The notes: generated from the letters alone by a model not told the origin. Positions 17,302 to 27,601 are shown, numbered from the stretch's first letter. The stretch is 64,000 nt of DNA from Halieaceae bacterium (GCA_028280635.1 JANQLM010000033.1:1-64000); one strand, 5' to 3'. Made by a program: numbers and translations.

Positions 17302-18268
17302 GCGTAATGCCATCTGTCAGTGGGGCGAGAGGTGGCGATAGGAGCCGTCGATAGTCGCGCGGTTCAGACGTGGCTACCTTGCCACCGGGCGGGGCAAGCC
17401 GGTTTGCATCGACCGGCTGCGCGTCGTTCACCGTCTGCCCCACGATCAGCAGCGCCGGCGCTGCAATGTGCTCACGCCGTGCATCCGCTTCCACCGTTGA
17501 GAGCGTGGAGAACAGCTGCCGTTCTTCGGGCGTGGTGCCGTTTTCAACAATCGCTATCGGCCAGTGTCCGGGCAGACCGCGGCAGCGCAACACCGACACG
17601 ATATCGGCAAGGCGCCCGACCCCCATATAGATGACGACGGTGAGGCGCGTCAGATCGCCGCCGTCTGCCGCCAGGGGGATATCGCCCCACTGGTCGCGGC
17701 CGGCGATAAACAGGCAGCCGTCGGCAACGCCGCGACGGGTCAACGGAATGCCGCTGGAAGCCGCGCAACCCAGACCGGCTGACACACCCGGGCAGATAGT
17801 CACATCGATGCCACGGCTGCGGAGCGAGAGCATTTCCTCGCCGCCGCGCCCGAACAGGAACGGGTCACCGCCCTTGAGTCGAACCACGTCGCGGCCGCGT
17901 CGGGCGTGCTCCAGAATCAGCGCCTCTATCTCGGCCTGGGGGACGCTGTGCCGGCCGGGCAGCTTGCCGACGTAGATGCACTGAGCGCGCGCTGCCAACG
18001 CAACAATGGCTGGCGCCACCAGTCGGTCGTAAATCACCACATCCGCGGTGTCCAGCAGTCGCGCCGCCTTTAGCGTCAGCAACTCCGGGTCACCACAGCC
18101 GGCGCCCACCAGGCTCACGCGGCCGTAGCCGCGCTGACGTCCGCCGCCACGGACGGCGGGCAGCCAGGTGCGGGACTTGCCAGTGCGCTTGTCCCGACCT
18201 GAGCCCACACCCTGCAGGGCGTCCCGGGCCGTGCGCAGCAGGCCAGCAATCAGGAGGCGATGCGGCAT
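17204..18268 (-). CDS. cobA: Uroporphyrinogen-III C-methyltransferase (SUMT)
   Basis: 354 residues. The SUMT core runs from about residue 50: VSLVGAGCGDPELLTLKAARLLDTADVVIYDRLV, the glycine-rich VRLKGGDPFLFGRGGEE motif, ICPGVSAGLGCAASSGIPLTRRG, and VVIYMG. It methylates uroporphyrinogen III to precorrin-2 with SAM, the first step to sirohaem, the cofactor of the NirB nitrite reductase encoded upstream. It starts inside the end of nasA (overlap 19 bases) and is the last gene of the operon. About 65 residues beyond the usual SUMT end, plus an N-terminal basic extension of about 48 residues, are unusual; the tail overlaps the convergent CBM9-like gene. Confidence 0.88.
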   Translation of the reverse strand: MPHRLLIAGLLRTARDALQGVGSGRDKRTGKSRTWLPAVRGGGRQRGYGRVSLVGAGCGDPELLTLKAARLLDTADVVIYDRLVAPAIVALAARAQCIYVGKLPGRHSVPQAEIEALILEHARRGRDVVRLKGGDPFLFGRGGEEMLSLRSRGIDVTICPGVSAGLGCAASSGIPLTRRGVADGCLFIAGRDQWGDIPLAADGGDLTRLTVVIYMGVGRLADIVSVLRCRGLPGHWPIAIVENGTTPEERQLFSTLSTVEADARREHIAAPALLIVGQTVNDAQPVDANRLAPPGGKVATSEPRDYRRLLSPPLAPLTDGITLRVSAGGVARRIRRRPGSPGCGRPREAQCPHR

Positions 18269-20892
18269 GCCCGTTGCTCTTCATCGATGATGGTCTGGAG
18301 TTCGGGCAGGCAGCTTCCACAGCCGCCGCCCGCAGCGCAGCGCTCGGTCAGTGCCGCCGGCGAATCGCAGCCCGCGCGCACCAGCTCGCGAATCACTGTC
18401 TCTCCGACACGATTGCAGCTACAGACCAGGCGACCCTGGCCGCCGGCACCGTCCGGGGTCATACCCGCCAGCAACCATTGCTGCTCAGCGGCGGACAGAG
18501 TCGGCCGCTGGAACAGGCGAGTCAGCCAGGTCTGGTCGGCATCAATTTCTCGGGGACCAATCGACAGTGCCGCCAGCAGGGCGCCGTTTTCGTCCAGCAC
18601 CGCCCAGCGATACAGCCCCAACGCCGTATCCGCGAGCTGCAGCCTCCGCCCGCTGGCAGGCAACAGGCACTCCGCCACAGCCTCGGGACTCGTTGTGCCG
18701 GGCTCGGCCATCAACAGCAGGCGCTCATACTCCGCACCCGGCACCCGCACCCAATAACCGGTGGGCGGCACGTTCCCGCTAAACCCTGCAAACACACCGG
18801 ACCAGGCAGTCTCCACCGGCGTGATTTGAACATCCGTCAGCTTGAAAGCGGGCTCGCCACTTAGCGGGTCCGCCGCGGGCGCTACCACACTGTTGATGGA
18901 GGCGGCGGATGAAAAGCGTCGCGACCAGTGCATGGGCACGAACACCTGGCCTAGTGCCTGGGCCTCGCTGCGGCGCACCCTGAGAAGCGCCATGCCCTGC
19001 GGGCTCTCGATACGCGCCAGCCCACCGTCGCTCAATCCCAGGGCCATCAGGTCTTCAGGATGCACCGCCATGCGGGGCTCCGGCGTGTGATCGCAGAGTC
19101 GCTCGGCCCGGCCGGTGCGCGTCATACTGTGCCAGTGGTCCCTGACGCGCCCGGTATTCAGGATCAGCCCCTTGTTCCCGGGCACGGAACCCGTCACAGG
19201 AACAAATCGCGCCCGGCCATCGGCGTGGTAGAAGCGCCCGTCCCGAAACACCTCCGGCGAGGCCTGCCCATCGGCCAGCGGCCAGCGCACCGGCGCCATG
19301 CTGTGGTAGTCAGGCACTGCCAGCTCGCCCAGGGCCGAGATATCGAAGTCTCGCCGCCTACGGTTTTCAAAACCCGACAGGCGGGCGTGCTCGGCAAACA
19401 CCTCGGCGACGTCGCTGTAGTTGAAACCCTCGCTGAAGCCCAGCCGCCCGGCGACCTCGCAAATCGCCCACCAGTCGGGCCGGGCCTCACCGGGCGCGGG
19501 CAGAAACGCCCGCTGCCGTGACAGACAGCGTTCCGAATTCGTCACGGTGCCGGTCTTCTCACCCCAGCCCAATGCCGGCAGGCAGATATCCGCCGCCGCC
19601 AGGGTGTCCGTGTCATCGACGCAATCCGATACGATCACACACTCACAGCGCGCCAGTGCCCGGCGCCAGCGCTCCGCATCGGGCAGGCTGAACAGCGGGT
19701 TGGTGGCCATGATCCACACGGATTTCACCGCCCCGCTGTCAATGGCCTCAAACAGCTCCAGCGCCTTCAGGCCGGGGGCGCGGGCTATGCGTGGCGAATT
19801 CCAGAAGCGCTGTACCCGGTCGCAGTCCTCGTCGCTGAAGCCCATGTGCGCGGCCAGCGTTGTCGCCAGTCCACCCACCTCGCGGCCGCCCATGGCATTG
19901 GGCTGGCCGGTGATGGAGAACGGCCCGCAGCCCGGCTTGCCGATGCGGCCCAGCGCCAGGTGCAGGTTGATAATGGCATTGACCTTGTCGGTGCCCGAGC
20001 GCGATTGGTTGACCCCCATGGAGAAGGCGCTGACCGTGCTGTCGGCCGCGTCGATCCAGTCCAGCAACTGCTGCACATCCGCCACAGCCAGACCGCAGTC
20101 CGCTGCCAGCTCGGGGACCGTCCTGTCCGGCAGGGCAGCCAGTACCTGCTCGAAACCCTCGGTGTGTGCAGCAATGAACGCGGCGTCGGTCCCGCCGCCC
20201 TGATGCAGCAGTCGCAGCAAACCATTGAACAGGGAGACATCCGCATCCGGCGCAATTGGCAGGTGCAGGTCGGCAATTTCGCAGCTCTCCGTGCGCCGCG
20301 GGTCGATGACCACCACGCGCATGTCGTCTCGCGCCAGCCGCGCCCGCTTGACGCGCTGATAGAGCACCGGGTGGCACCAGGCCAGGTTGGAGCCCACCAG
20401 GATCAGCAGCTCCGTGTCCTCGAGATCCTGGTAACTGCAGGCCACCGTGTCGGCGCCGAAGGCGCGCACCTGCCCCGTCACCGCCGAAGACATGCAAAGC
20501 CGGCTGTTGGTATCGATGTTGCCGGTGCCGATGAAGCCTTTCATCAGCTTGTTGGCAACGTAGTAGTCCTCGGTGAGCATCTGCCCGGAGGCATAAAAAG
20601 CCACGGCGTCGCTGCCGTGCTCATCAATAATGCCGCGCCAGCGCCCGGCAACCGCTTCCAGCGCCGTGTCCCAGCTCACCTCGGCGCCATCGACGCGCGG
20701 CCGCAGCAACCGGTTCCTGTCGCTGGCCAGGGTGTCGGCCAGTGCGGCGCCTTTGGAGCACAGGCGTCCCTGGTTGGCCGGGTGATCGCGGTCACCGCGG
20801 ACCTCCAGCATACCCTCCGCGGACTGCAACACCTCCACACCGCAGCCAACACCGCAGTAGGGGCAGGTGCTCTTTGTGATGCTAGAGTTCAA
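18250..20892 (-). CDS. nasA: Assimilatory nitrate reductase catalytic subunit
   Basis: 880 residues from a TTG at 20892, which overlaps the nirD stop and begins just before the CPYCGVGCGVEV [4Fe-4S] motif; an ATG at 20955 would add 21 unlikely residues. The molybdopterin oxidoreductase core follows (CSKGAALADTLASDRNRLLRPR, NIDTNSRLCMSSAVTG with the nitrate-reductase region, GREVGGLATTLAAH) and the molydopterin-dinucleotide-binding C-terminal domain. The last about 60 residues form a BFD-like [2Fe-2S] domain (VCSCNRVGETVI, CAAGGGCGSC), as in Klebsiella-type NasA. It is a cytoplasmic enzyme reducing nitrate to nitrite for assimilation. No separate NasC reductase subunit is seen here. Confidence 0.92.
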   Translation of the reverse strand: MNSSITKSTCPYCGVGCGVEVLQSAEGMLEVRGDRDHPANQGRLCSKGAALADTLASDRNRLLRPRVDGAEVSWDTALEAVAGRWRGIIDEHGSDAVAFYASGQMLTEDYYVANKLMKGFIGTGNIDTNSRLCMSSAVTGQVRAFGADTVACSYQDLEDTELLILVGSNLAWCHPVLYQRVKRARLARDDMRVVVIDPRRTESCEIADLHLPIAPDADVSLFNGLLRLLHQGGGTDAAFIAAHTEGFEQVLAALPDRTVPELAADCGLAVADVQQLLDWIDAADSTVSAFSMGVNQSRSGTDKVNAIINLHLALGRIGKPGCGPFSITGQPNAMGGREVGGLATTLAAHMGFSDEDCDRVQRFWNSPRIARAPGLKALELFEAIDSGAVKSVWIMATNPLFSLPDAERWRRALARCECVIVSDCVDDTDTLAAADICLPALGWGEKTGTVTNSERCLSRQRAFLPAPGEARPDWWAICEVAGRLGFSEGFNYSDVAEVFAEHARLSGFENRRRRDFDISALGELAVPDYHSMAPVRWPLADGQASPEVFRDGRFYHADGRARFVPVTGSVPGNKGLILNTGRVRDHWHSMTRTGRAERLCDHTPEPRMAVHPEDLMALGLSDGGLARIESPQGMALLRVRRSEAQALGQVFVPMHWSRRFSSAASINSVVAPAADPLSGEPAFKLTDVQITPVETAWSGVFAGFSGNVPPTGYWVRVPGAEYERLLLMAEPGTTSPEAVAECLLPASGRRLQLADTALGLYRWAVLDENGALLAALSIGPREIDADQTWLTRLFQRPTLSAAEQQWLLAGMTPDGAGGQGRLVCSCNRVGETVIRELVRAGCDSPAALTERCAAGGGCGSCLPELQTIIDEEQRACRIAS

Positions 20893-21229
20893 TCCACACA
20901 CCGCCGTCGCGCAGGGCCACGGGGTACACAGGCAGGGCGTGGTGGTCGTCCTCAATGCAGCGACCGGTGCGCAGGCTGAAGTGCTGTTTGTACAGGGGAG
21001 AGCTCACCACCGGCTCCCCGTCCAGGTCGCCGATGATGCCGCGGCTGATCACATTGGCGCCGCCGATCGGGTCGTAGTTGCCCACCGCCCACAGGGTGGC
21101 CGCATCGTCCGCCGAGCGGAAGATGGCGACCTGGCCGTGCGCCAGCCTGGCCGCCACCCCCGCGCCCGGCAACAGGGCCTGCTCGTCGCAGACGCGCACC
21201 CATCCCGCGCTGATTTCCGCCGCCGTCAT
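20882..21229 (-). CDS. nirD: Nitrite reductase small subunit
   Basis: 115 residues. It shows the Rieske-like fold of NirD: WVRVCDEQALLPGAGVAAR, GNYDPIGGANVISRGIIGDLDGEPVVSSPLYKQHFSLRTG. The Cys/His ligands of true Rieske proteins are absent, as is normal for NirD. It pairs with NirB in the cytoplasmic NADH nitrite reductase. The ATG overlaps the nirB stop (ATGA, 21226-21229) and its stop overlaps the nasA start, so it is inside a coupled operon. Confidence 0.92.
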   Translation of the reverse strand: MTAAEISAGWVRVCDEQALLPGAGVAARLAHGQVAIFRSADDAATLWAVGNYDPIGGANVISRGIIGDLDGEPVVSSPLYKQHFSLRTGRCIEDDHHALPVYPVALRDGGVWIEL

Positions 21230-23769
21230 GCCACGTCCTCCACCACCGCCCCGGCGAGGGACTCGCGTTCCTCGTCCCGGGCCGGGCGAATCTGGCCGCG
21301 CTCCTCGACAAACACGATGCGCTCGTCCGCCTCATCGCTGTTGACGAAACCCTGGAACAGCTTCAGGCGCTCCGGGTCCTGCAGGGTTGTGGTCCATTCG
21401 CACTGATAGCTGTCAACCACCGCCTGCATGCGCTGCTCCAGTTCCCGCGCCAACCCCAGGGAGTCATCGATGATCACGGCGCGCAAGTAGTCGAGCCCGC
21501 CCTCCAGATTCTCCAGCCAGCGCGCCGTGCGCTGCAGCCGGTCCGCGGTGGCCACATAGAACATCAGCACCCGGTCGATGTAGGCAATCAGCGTGGCGTC
21601 GTCGAGGTCCACCGCAAACAGGTCGGCATGGCGGGGTTTCATGCCGCCGTTGCCGCAGACATAGAGGTTCCAGCCGTTCTCGGTGGCGATCACACCGATG
21701 TCCTTGCTCTGGGCCTCCGCGCACTCGCGGGTGCAACCGCTGACCGCAAACTTCAGCTTGTGCGGCGCGCGCAGCCCCTTGTAGCGGTGCTCGATGTGCA
21801 GCGCCATGCCGACGCTGTCCTGCACCCCGTAGCGGCACCAGGTGGAGCCGACGCAGCTTTTTACCGTGCGCACTGCCTTGCCGTAGGCATGCCCGGTCTC
21901 CAGGCCGGCGTCGATCAGTTCCTGCCAGATCGCCGGCAACTGCTCGAGCCGCGCGCCAAACAGGTCGATGCGCTGGCCGCCGGTGATCTTGGTGTAGAGC
22001 CGATATTTCCTGCCCACCTCGCCGATGGCAATAAGCTGTTCGGGGGTGATCTCCCCGCCCGGTACCCGCGGCACCACCGAGTAGCTGCCGTCTTTTTGCA
22101 TGTTGGCCAGGAACCGGTCGTTGGTGTCCTGCAGGCCGATATGCTCCTGCTTGAGCACGTAGTCATTCCAGTTGGCGGCCAGGATGGAGGCCACCGCGGG
22201 CTTGCAGATATCACAGCCCCGCCCGCGGCCGTGCTTGTCGAGCAGCTCAGCAAAGCTGCGAATCTCTCCCACTCTCACCAGATGAAACAACTCCTGCCGG
22301 GTATGGGGGAAGTGCTCACAAATGGCGGTGCTGATTTCCACGCCGCGCTCGGCGAGTTCGGTATTCACCACATCCTTGAGCATCTGTGCGCAGCCGCCGC
22401 AGCCGGTGCTGGCCGCCGTGCAGTCGCGCACCTCAGCGACGCTGGCACAGCCACCGTCCAGGACTGTCAGGATATCGCCCTTGGTGACATTGTGGCAGGA
22501 GCACACGGTCGCGGTGGCGGGTAGCTGCCCCGGCGCCAGCGCCACGGCGGCGCCGTCCCGGGCGGGCAGTATCAGGGTGTCGGGTTCGGCCGGTAGCTCG
22601 ATGCCGTTGAGGCAGTACTGCAGCAATTGCTCGTAGCCCTGGGCATCCCCCACCAGGATGGCGCCAAGCAGTCGCTTGCCGTCTTCGCTGACATTGATAC
22701 GCCGATAAACCCCGGCGACTTCATCGGTATAGCTGTAGCTCAGGGCACCCTCACCGCTGCCGTGCGCGTCACCCACAGAGCAAACGTCCACCCCCAGCAG
22801 CTTGAGCTTGGTGCTCATGTCAGCACCGGTGAACTCGGCGGCCTCATCCATCAGCACGGCGGCGGCGGTGCGCGCCATCTGGTAGCCCGGCGCCACCAGG
22901 CCGAAGATCCTGCCGCCCCACAGCGCACACTCGCCAATGGCGTAGACGTCGGCATCACTGGTCTGGCAGGCATTGTTCACCACAATGCCACCGCGCTCGC
23001 CAATCGCGAGCCCCGCCTCCCGCGCCAGCTGATCCCAGGGGCGAATCCCTGCGGAGAAGCAGATCATGTCGGTCTCCAGGCAATCGCCGCCGGCGAACTC
23101 CATGCGATAGCGGGCGGACTCACCGTCCACAATGCGCTCGGTGGCCGTGGCGCAGTGCACGGTAATGCCGAGCTCACTGATCTTGCGCCGCAGCATGGCG
23201 CCGCCACCCTCGTCGAGTTGCACGGGCATGAGCCGCGGTGCGAACTCGACCACGTGGGTATCGAGACCCAGGTTCTGCAGGGCATTGGCTGCTTCCAGGC
23301 CTAGCAGGCCGCCGCCCACCACCACCCCCACCCGGCTGTTGGCGGCACTATCGCGCATGGCTTCCAGGTCGCCGAGGGTGCGGTAGACAAAACAGTGCTC
23401 GCCGTCATTGCCCGGAATAGGCGGCACGAAGGGATAGGAACCCGTGGCCAATACCAGCTTGTCGTACTCCAGGCTCTCGCCGCTCTCGAGCTCCGCCGAG
23501 CGCGCCGCGGTATCAATGGAGGCTACCCGGGCGCTGGTGCGCAGCCTTATGCCGTTGTCTTCAAAGAAACCCGGTGTGACCAGCGACAGGTCGCTGGCCG
23601 AGCGGCCGGAGAAGAACTCAGACAGGTGCACGCGATCGTAGGCGGGCTCGGGTTCGCCACACAGTACCGTGACGTCGAAGCGGGCCAGCCCCCCCGCCTG
23701 CACCAGGCTCTCCAGGAAATGGTGGCCCACCATGCCGTTGCCAATCACCACCAGCTTTTGCTTGTTCAT
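21226..23769 (-). CDS. nirB: NADH-dependent nitrite reductase large subunit
   Basis: 847 residues from the ATG at 23769, which has a GAGG ribosome-binding site 7 bases upstream and gives the usual NirB length. Domains in order: FAD/NAD(P)-binding reductase (VVIGNGMVGHHFLESL; NADH fold GVVVGGGLLGLEAANAL), two BFD-like [2Fe-2S] regions (CSCHNVTKGD...CGGCAQ, then CDICKP), and the sirohaem/[4Fe-4S] domain with CVGSTWC and SGCTRECAEAQ. It reduces nitrite to ammonium with NADH in the cytoplasm. The frame stays open for another 187 codons upstream, so a longer fused form is possible (see the next entry). Confidence 0.92.
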   Translation of the reverse strand: MNKQKLVVIGNGMVGHHFLESLVQAGGLARFDVTVLCGEPEPAYDRVHLSEFFSGRSASDLSLVTPGFFEDNGIRLRTSARVASIDTAARSAELESGESLEYDKLVLATGSYPFVPPIPGNDGEHCFVYRTLGDLEAMRDSAANSRVGVVVGGGLLGLEAANALQNLGLDTHVVEFAPRLMPVQLDEGGGAMLRRKISELGITVHCATATERIVDGESARYRMEFAGGDCLETDMICFSAGIRPWDQLAREAGLAIGERGGIVVNNACQTSDADVYAIGECALWGGRIFGLVAPGYQMARTAAAVLMDEAAEFTGADMSTKLKLLGVDVCSVGDAHGSGEGALSYSYTDEVAGVYRRINVSEDGKRLLGAILVGDAQGYEQLLQYCLNGIELPAEPDTLILPARDGAAVALAPGQLPATATVCSCHNVTKGDILTVLDGGCASVAEVRDCTAASTGCGGCAQMLKDVVNTELAERGVEISTAICEHFPHTRQELFHLVRVGEIRSFAELLDKHGRGRGCDICKPAVASILAANWNDYVLKQEHIGLQDTNDRFLANMQKDGSYSVVPRVPGGEITPEQLIAIGEVGRKYRLYTKITGGQRIDLFGARLEQLPAIWQELIDAGLETGHAYGKAVRTVKSCVGSTWCRYGVQDSVGMALHIEHRYKGLRAPHKLKFAVSGCTRECAEAQSKDIGVIATENGWNLYVCGNGGMKPRHADLFAVDLDDATLIAYIDRVLMFYVATADRLQRTARWLENLEGGLDYLRAVIIDDSLGLARELEQRMQAVVDSYQCEWTTTLQDPERLKLFQGFVNSDEADERIVFVEERGQIRPARDEERESLAGAVVEDVA

Positions 23770-24330
23770 CGGTTTACCTCGGGATGTCAGTCGGTCCGCC
23801 GCCAGCCAGGGTTCCGGCCCCAGCGCCAGCAGATGTCGCGTTTCGGGTTCAGCGCTGCAGCTACCCACAGCGGGATAGAGAAACTCCAGCGCCTCCTGGC
23901 TGTTGATGAGGCAGGCCCCACACAGGACGCCGGCCTGGAACAGCAGCACACGCCCAGCGCCCTGCGCTTCGTCGCTCCATTGCACGCGGGCCAGGCCATC
24001 GGGTGACGCCTCGATCCCCGCGGCCAGAACCACCTGAACCGGCGTTGCGGAATCGCCGCCCGGCGGCCCGGCGATATCCACCAGGCTCCGCAGCGGGGCA
24101 AGCCCCTCGCAGGCCAGCAGCTCCGCCGCCGTGAGCAGCAGGGTCAGCCGGGTGTAGCGCAGGCACTGGCCGTCTATCGATACCTCCCCTGCTGCGAGGC
24201 CGGCCGCATCCAGTTCCACCTGCGCTCCCGCGGCCACCGGCACCAGTGCAACGTCCTCCAGCGCCGGCGGAACGTCACCGCCCGGCCATCGCAGGGCGAG
24301 CTGCAGCTTCTGTTCGATCGCTACCGCCAT
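23770..24330 (-). CDS. Uncharacterised domain read in frame into nirB (fusion or coupled small protein)
   Basis: An ATG at 24330, only 3 bases after the nrtD stop, opens a frame of 187 codons that runs without a stop into the nirB ATG. The sequence is not recognised. It is Ala/Leu/Gly-rich with no signal peptide or helix long enough for a membrane span; a late stretch (GRVLLFQAGVLCGACLINSQEALEFLYP) looks like the C-terminal strand-helix motif seen in FAD-dependent oxidoreductases of the rubredoxin-reductase type. No good ribosome-binding site precedes the ATG, so translation would depend on coupling to nrtD. Either the real NirB is 1034 residues with an extra N-terminal domain, or this is a remnant or small domain translated with nirB. 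Confidence 0.5.
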
Positions 24331-24333
24331 GGT

Positions 24334-25191
24334 CTAACCAGCGGAGGCCACCCGCGGCGGCGGCTCGCTGGCCGCCGGAGCCCTGCGCCGGTCGCCCAGG
24401 TCTTCCACCTTGCGCTGCTTCTCATAGAGGAACTCCAGCACGTCGTGGCGATAGCCGTTGTAGGCCGGGTCATCGGACAGGGCGATGCGATCGCGGGGGC
24501 GCTCAATATCCACGTGCAGCACGTCGCCAATGGTGGCCGCGGGCCCATTGGTCATCATGACGATGCGGTCCGACAGCAGCACCGCCTCATCCACGTCGTG
24601 GGTAATCATGATCACCGTGTTGTTGAGCTGGGCATGAATCTCCATCAGCGAGTCCTGCAGGTGGGCCCGGGTCAGTGCGTCCAGCGCGCCGAAGGGCTCG
24701 TCCATCAGCAACACCTCCGGCTGCATGGCCAGCGCCCGGGCGATGCCCACCCGCTGCTTCATGCCCCCGGAGATTTCATCGGGCCGTTTGTCCAGGGCGT
24801 GCTCCATGTGCACCATCGCCAGGTTGTGCTCAATCCACTCGCGCATCTCGGCGCGGGACTTGCGGCCGCGAAACACCTGCTTCACACCCAGTTCGACGTT
24901 CTGGTAGGTGGTCAGCCAGGGAAACAGCGAGTGGTTCTGGAACACCACCGCACGTTCGGGGCCCGGCTCGCGCACCTCCCTGCCGTTGAGCACCACACCG
25001 CCGGTACTGGCTTCCAGCAGGCCGGCGACGATATTGAGTACGGTGGATTTGCCGCAACCGCTGTGACCGATCAGTGAGACAAACTCGCCCTTGTTGATCT
25101 TCAGGTGCACGTCGTCCAGGGCCTGGAAGCTGCCCTTCGGCGTGTCGAAGGCCATGCTGACGTGGTCGATGATGAGATGTGGCTGGTCCAT
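24334..25191 (-). CDS. nrtD: Nitrate ABC transporter, ATP-binding protein
   Basis: 285 residues. Walker A GHSGCGKST, Q-loop region VVFQNHSLFPWLT, signature SGGMKQRVGIARALA, Walker B VLLMDEPFGALDALTR and H-loop VIMITHDVDEAVLLSDR are all present. The tail (LHVDIERPRDRIALSDDPAYNGYRHDVLEFLYEKQ) is typical of the nitrate/cyanate/taurine ATPases. It energises nitrate import at the inner membrane with NrtB. There is an 11-base gap to nrtB upstream and 3 bases to the next ATG downstream. Confidence 0.9.
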   Translation of the reverse strand: MDQPHLIIDHVSMAFDTPKGSFQALDDVHLKINKGEFVSLIGHSGCGKSTVLNIVAGLLEASTGGVVLNGREVREPGPERAVVFQNHSLFPWLTTYQNVELGVKQVFRGRKSRAEMREWIEHNLAMVHMEHALDKRPDEISGGMKQRVGIARALAMQPEVLLMDEPFGALDALTRAHLQDSLMEIHAQLNNTVIMITHDVDEAVLLSDRIVMMTNGPAATIGDVLHVDIERPRDRIALSDDPAYNGYRHDVLEFLYEKQRKVEDLGDRRRAPAASEPPPRVASAG

Positions 25192-25202
25192 GCTTTGGCT
25201 CC

Positions 25203-26168
25203 TCAGCGCAGCGCGGCGCTATTGTCCCAGGACAGGAAGCGCTGCAGTAACAACATGCCGCGATCGAGCAGGAACCCGATCAGGCCAATAACGATGACAG
25301 CCACCATGATGCGGCCCAGGGAATTCGAGCTGCCGTTCTGGAACTCATCCCACACAAATTTGCCAAGGCCCGGGTTCTGGGCCAGCATCTCGGCGGCAAT
25401 CAGCACCATCCAGGCAATGCCCAGGGAGAGACGCAGGCCGGTGAAGACCATGGGCAGCGCGGACGGCAGCACCACCTTGAACACATGGGTCAGCGGGCCA
25501 AGCCGTAATACCCGGCTGACGTTGACGTGGTCCTGGCTGACGCCGGACACGCCGACCGCGGTGTTGATGATGGTGGGCCAGATGCAACACAACATGACCG
25601 TGATCATCGAGTTCAGGAAAGACTTGGGCACCGTGGGGTCGTCGCTGACATAGGTGGCGCTCACCACCATGGTGACCAGCGGCAGCCAGGCCAGTGGCGA
25701 TACCGGCTTCAGTAGCTGTATCAGCGGATTGATGGCGGAGTACAGCGACTGGCTCAGGCCAATCATGATGCCTACCGGCACCGCGATGGCGGCCGCCAGG
25801 ACAAAGCCCAGCATGACAGTCACAAGGCTGGTGCCAATCTGGTCGAAAAAGGTGGGCTTGCCCGTGTAGCGGCGCTGCCGGGGGACATAGTCCGGGTTTT
25901 CCGCCAGCTTCTTCGCGTTGCGTTTTTCCTGCCGCTCGTAGAATGCCGCCGCCTTTTCCCGCTGGGCGCGATGCTCCTCGACCAGGTTGCCACCCTGCTG
26001 CCAGACCTCCGCAGGACCGGGAAACTGGCCCAGGGAGGTTTCAATGCGCTGGGCGGAGAGATTCCATGCCAGCAGGAACACCAGCAGTCCCGCCACGGGC
26101 AGGGCCACGCTGACCAGTTTGTCGGTGAGCTCGGCGCCGCTAAGACTGAACCTAGATAACATCATCAC
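25203..26168 (-). CDS. nrtB: Nitrate ABC transporter, permease
   Basis: 321 residues with six to seven hydrophobic helices and the binding-protein-dependent transport signature region ([33 protein letters not shown]). A charged loop of about 60 residues ([21 protein letters not shown]) between the first helix and the rest is typical of NrtB. Three Met codons lie in a row at the start, so the exact start may be 26168, 26165 or 26162. It overlaps the nrtA 3' end by 17 bases. Confidence 0.9.
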   Translation of the reverse strand: MMMLSRFSLSGAELTDKLVSVALPVAGLLVFLLAWNLSAQRIETSLGQFPGPAEVWQQGGNLVEEHRAQREKAAAFYERQEKRNAKKLAENPDYVPRQRRYTGKPTFFDQIGTSLVTVMLGFVLAAAIAVPVGIMIGLSQSLYSAINPLIQLLKPVSPLAWLPLVTMVVSATYVSDDPTVPKSFLNSMITVMLCCIWPTIINTAVGVSGVSQDHVNVSRVLRLGPLTHVFKVVLPSALPMVFTGLRLSLGIAWMVLIAAEMLAQNPGLGKFVWDEFQNGSSNSLGRIMVAVIVIGLIGFLLDRGMLLLQRFLSWDNSAALR

Positions 26169-27531
26169 CCTTCAACCCGATTTCAAGCGCTTCCAGATAG
26201 GCATTGGGTTTGCTGCCGTCGTAGGTCACGCCGTCCAGAAACTCCGACTGCGGCGGACGGAAGCCCGTTTCGCTCTCAAAGTTGGGGAAGTCACCCGCGG
26301 CCATCAGGCCCTCTTCGATCAGCGACTCCGCCGCCGCGCGATAGATGTCCGGGCGGTACACGCTGCGCGCGGTTTCGAAGAACCACTCGTCGCTCTGGGG
26401 CTCGGCAATCTGTCCCCAGCGGCGCATCTGCGTGAGATACCAGATCGCGTCCGAGTAATAGGGATAGGTGGCGTGGTAACGGAAGAACACGTTGAAGTCG
26501 GGCACCGAGCGCTTGTCGCCCTTCTCGTATTCAAAGGTGCCGGTCATGGAGTTGGCGATCACGTCGTAATCCGCCCCCACATACTCCGGCTGCGAGAGGA
26601 TTTTCACCGCCGCCGGCCGGTTGGCATTGTCATTGGCATCCAGCCACTGGGCAGCCCGCAGCAGCGCCCGCACCACGCGAATGGAGGTATTGGGGTACTT
26701 CTCGGTGAACTCCCGGGTCATCCCGAAGACTTTCTCGGGGTTGTTCTTCCAGATTTCGTAGTCGGTGATCACCGGCACACCGATGCCCTTGAACACGGCC
26801 TGCTGGTTCCAGGGCTCACCCACGCAGTAGCCGTAGATGGTGCCCGCCTCGAGGGTGGCCGGCATCTGCGGCGGCGGTGTGACCGATAACAGCGCATCAG
26901 CGTTGAGCTGACCGGAGATGTCGCCCTTGTGCGGCGCGTAGAAACCCGGGTGGATACCCCCGGCCGCCAGCCAGTAGCGCAGCTCATAGTTGTGGGTGGA
27001 GACCGGGAACACCATACCCATGTTGAAGGGCTTGCCCTGGTCTTTGTATTCCTCGATCACCGGCTTGAGGGCGCTGGCGGAAATGGGATGCACCGGCTTG
27101 CCCCCCTCATGGGGGATATGGGCCTTCATCTGCTCCCAGATGTCATTGGAGACGGTAATGCCGTTGCCATTCAGGTCCATGCTGAAAGGCGTGACGATGT
27201 GGGCCTTGGTGCCGAAGCCGATGGTGGCCGCCAGCGGCTGACCCGCCAGCATATGGGCGCCGTCGAGCTGCCCGTCAATGACGCCATCCAGCAGGACCTT
27301 CCAGTTGGCCTGCGCTTCAATCGTGACGTACAGGCCCTCGTCTTCGAAGTAACCGTTTTCATAGGCCACCGCGATCGGCGCCATGTCTGTCAGCTTGATA
27401 AAGCCGAAAGTCAGTTCATCCTTTTCCGGCTCACCGATCTCCATCGCCACGCCGGGGGCAATGGCCGCCAGCGCCCAGACACCCGCCAGCAGGGTGAGAA
27501 GACCTCGCTTGGCCTCGACCAGTATTTTCAT
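26152..27531 (-). CDS. nrtA: Nitrate ABC transporter, substrate-binding protein
   Basis: 459 residues from the ATG at 27531, preceded by an AGGAGGTGG ribosome-binding site; the 30 codons above it lie in the leader and are rejected. A signal peptide ([23 protein letters not shown]) precedes a CmpA/NrtA-type fold: [44 protein letters not shown], and the family motif [29 protein letters not shown]. It is the periplasmic nitrate-binding protein that feeds NrtB/NrtD. Expression should depend on the long leader with sigma-54 promoter and terminator described separately. Confidence 0.9.
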   Translation of the reverse strand: MKILVEAKRGLLTLLAGVWALAAIAPGVAMEIGEPEKDELTFGFIKLTDMAPIAVAYENGYFEDEGLYVTIEAQANWKVLLDGVIDGQLDGAHMLAGQPLAATIGFGTKAHIVTPFSMDLNGNGITVSNDIWEQMKAHIPHEGGKPVHPISASALKPVIEEYKDQGKPFNMGMVFPVSTHNYELRYWLAAGGIHPGFYAPHKGDISGQLNADALLSVTPPPQMPATLEAGTIYGYCVGEPWNQQAVFKGIGVPVITDYEIWKNNPEKVFGMTREFTEKYPNTSIRVVRALLRAAQWLDANDNANRPAAVKILSQPEYVGADYDVIANSMTGTFEYEKGDKRSVPDFNVFFRYHATYPYYSDAIWYLTQMRRWGQIAEPQSDEWFFETARSVYRPDIYRAAAESLIEEGLMAAGDFPNFESETGFRPPQSEFLDGVTYDGSKPNAYLEALEIGLKGDDVI

Positions 27532-27554
27532 ATTCCACCTCCTTTCTACAGGGC

Positions 27555-27601
27555 AAAAAAAAGCCCGCGACGGCTGGCAGGTGACTGCCAGTGCGCGGGC
27601 T
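27555..27601 (-). terminator. Intrinsic terminator in nrtA leader (attenuator)
   Basis: On the minus strand, AGCCCGCG (27601-27594) pairs with CGCGGGCT (27569-27562), an inner CTGGCAG/CTGCCAG stem has a 4-base loop, and eight T residues follow (27562-27555). It ends 23 bases before the nrtA ATG, so it must be overcome for nrtA expression; NasT is the likely antiterminator. Confidence 0.8.
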
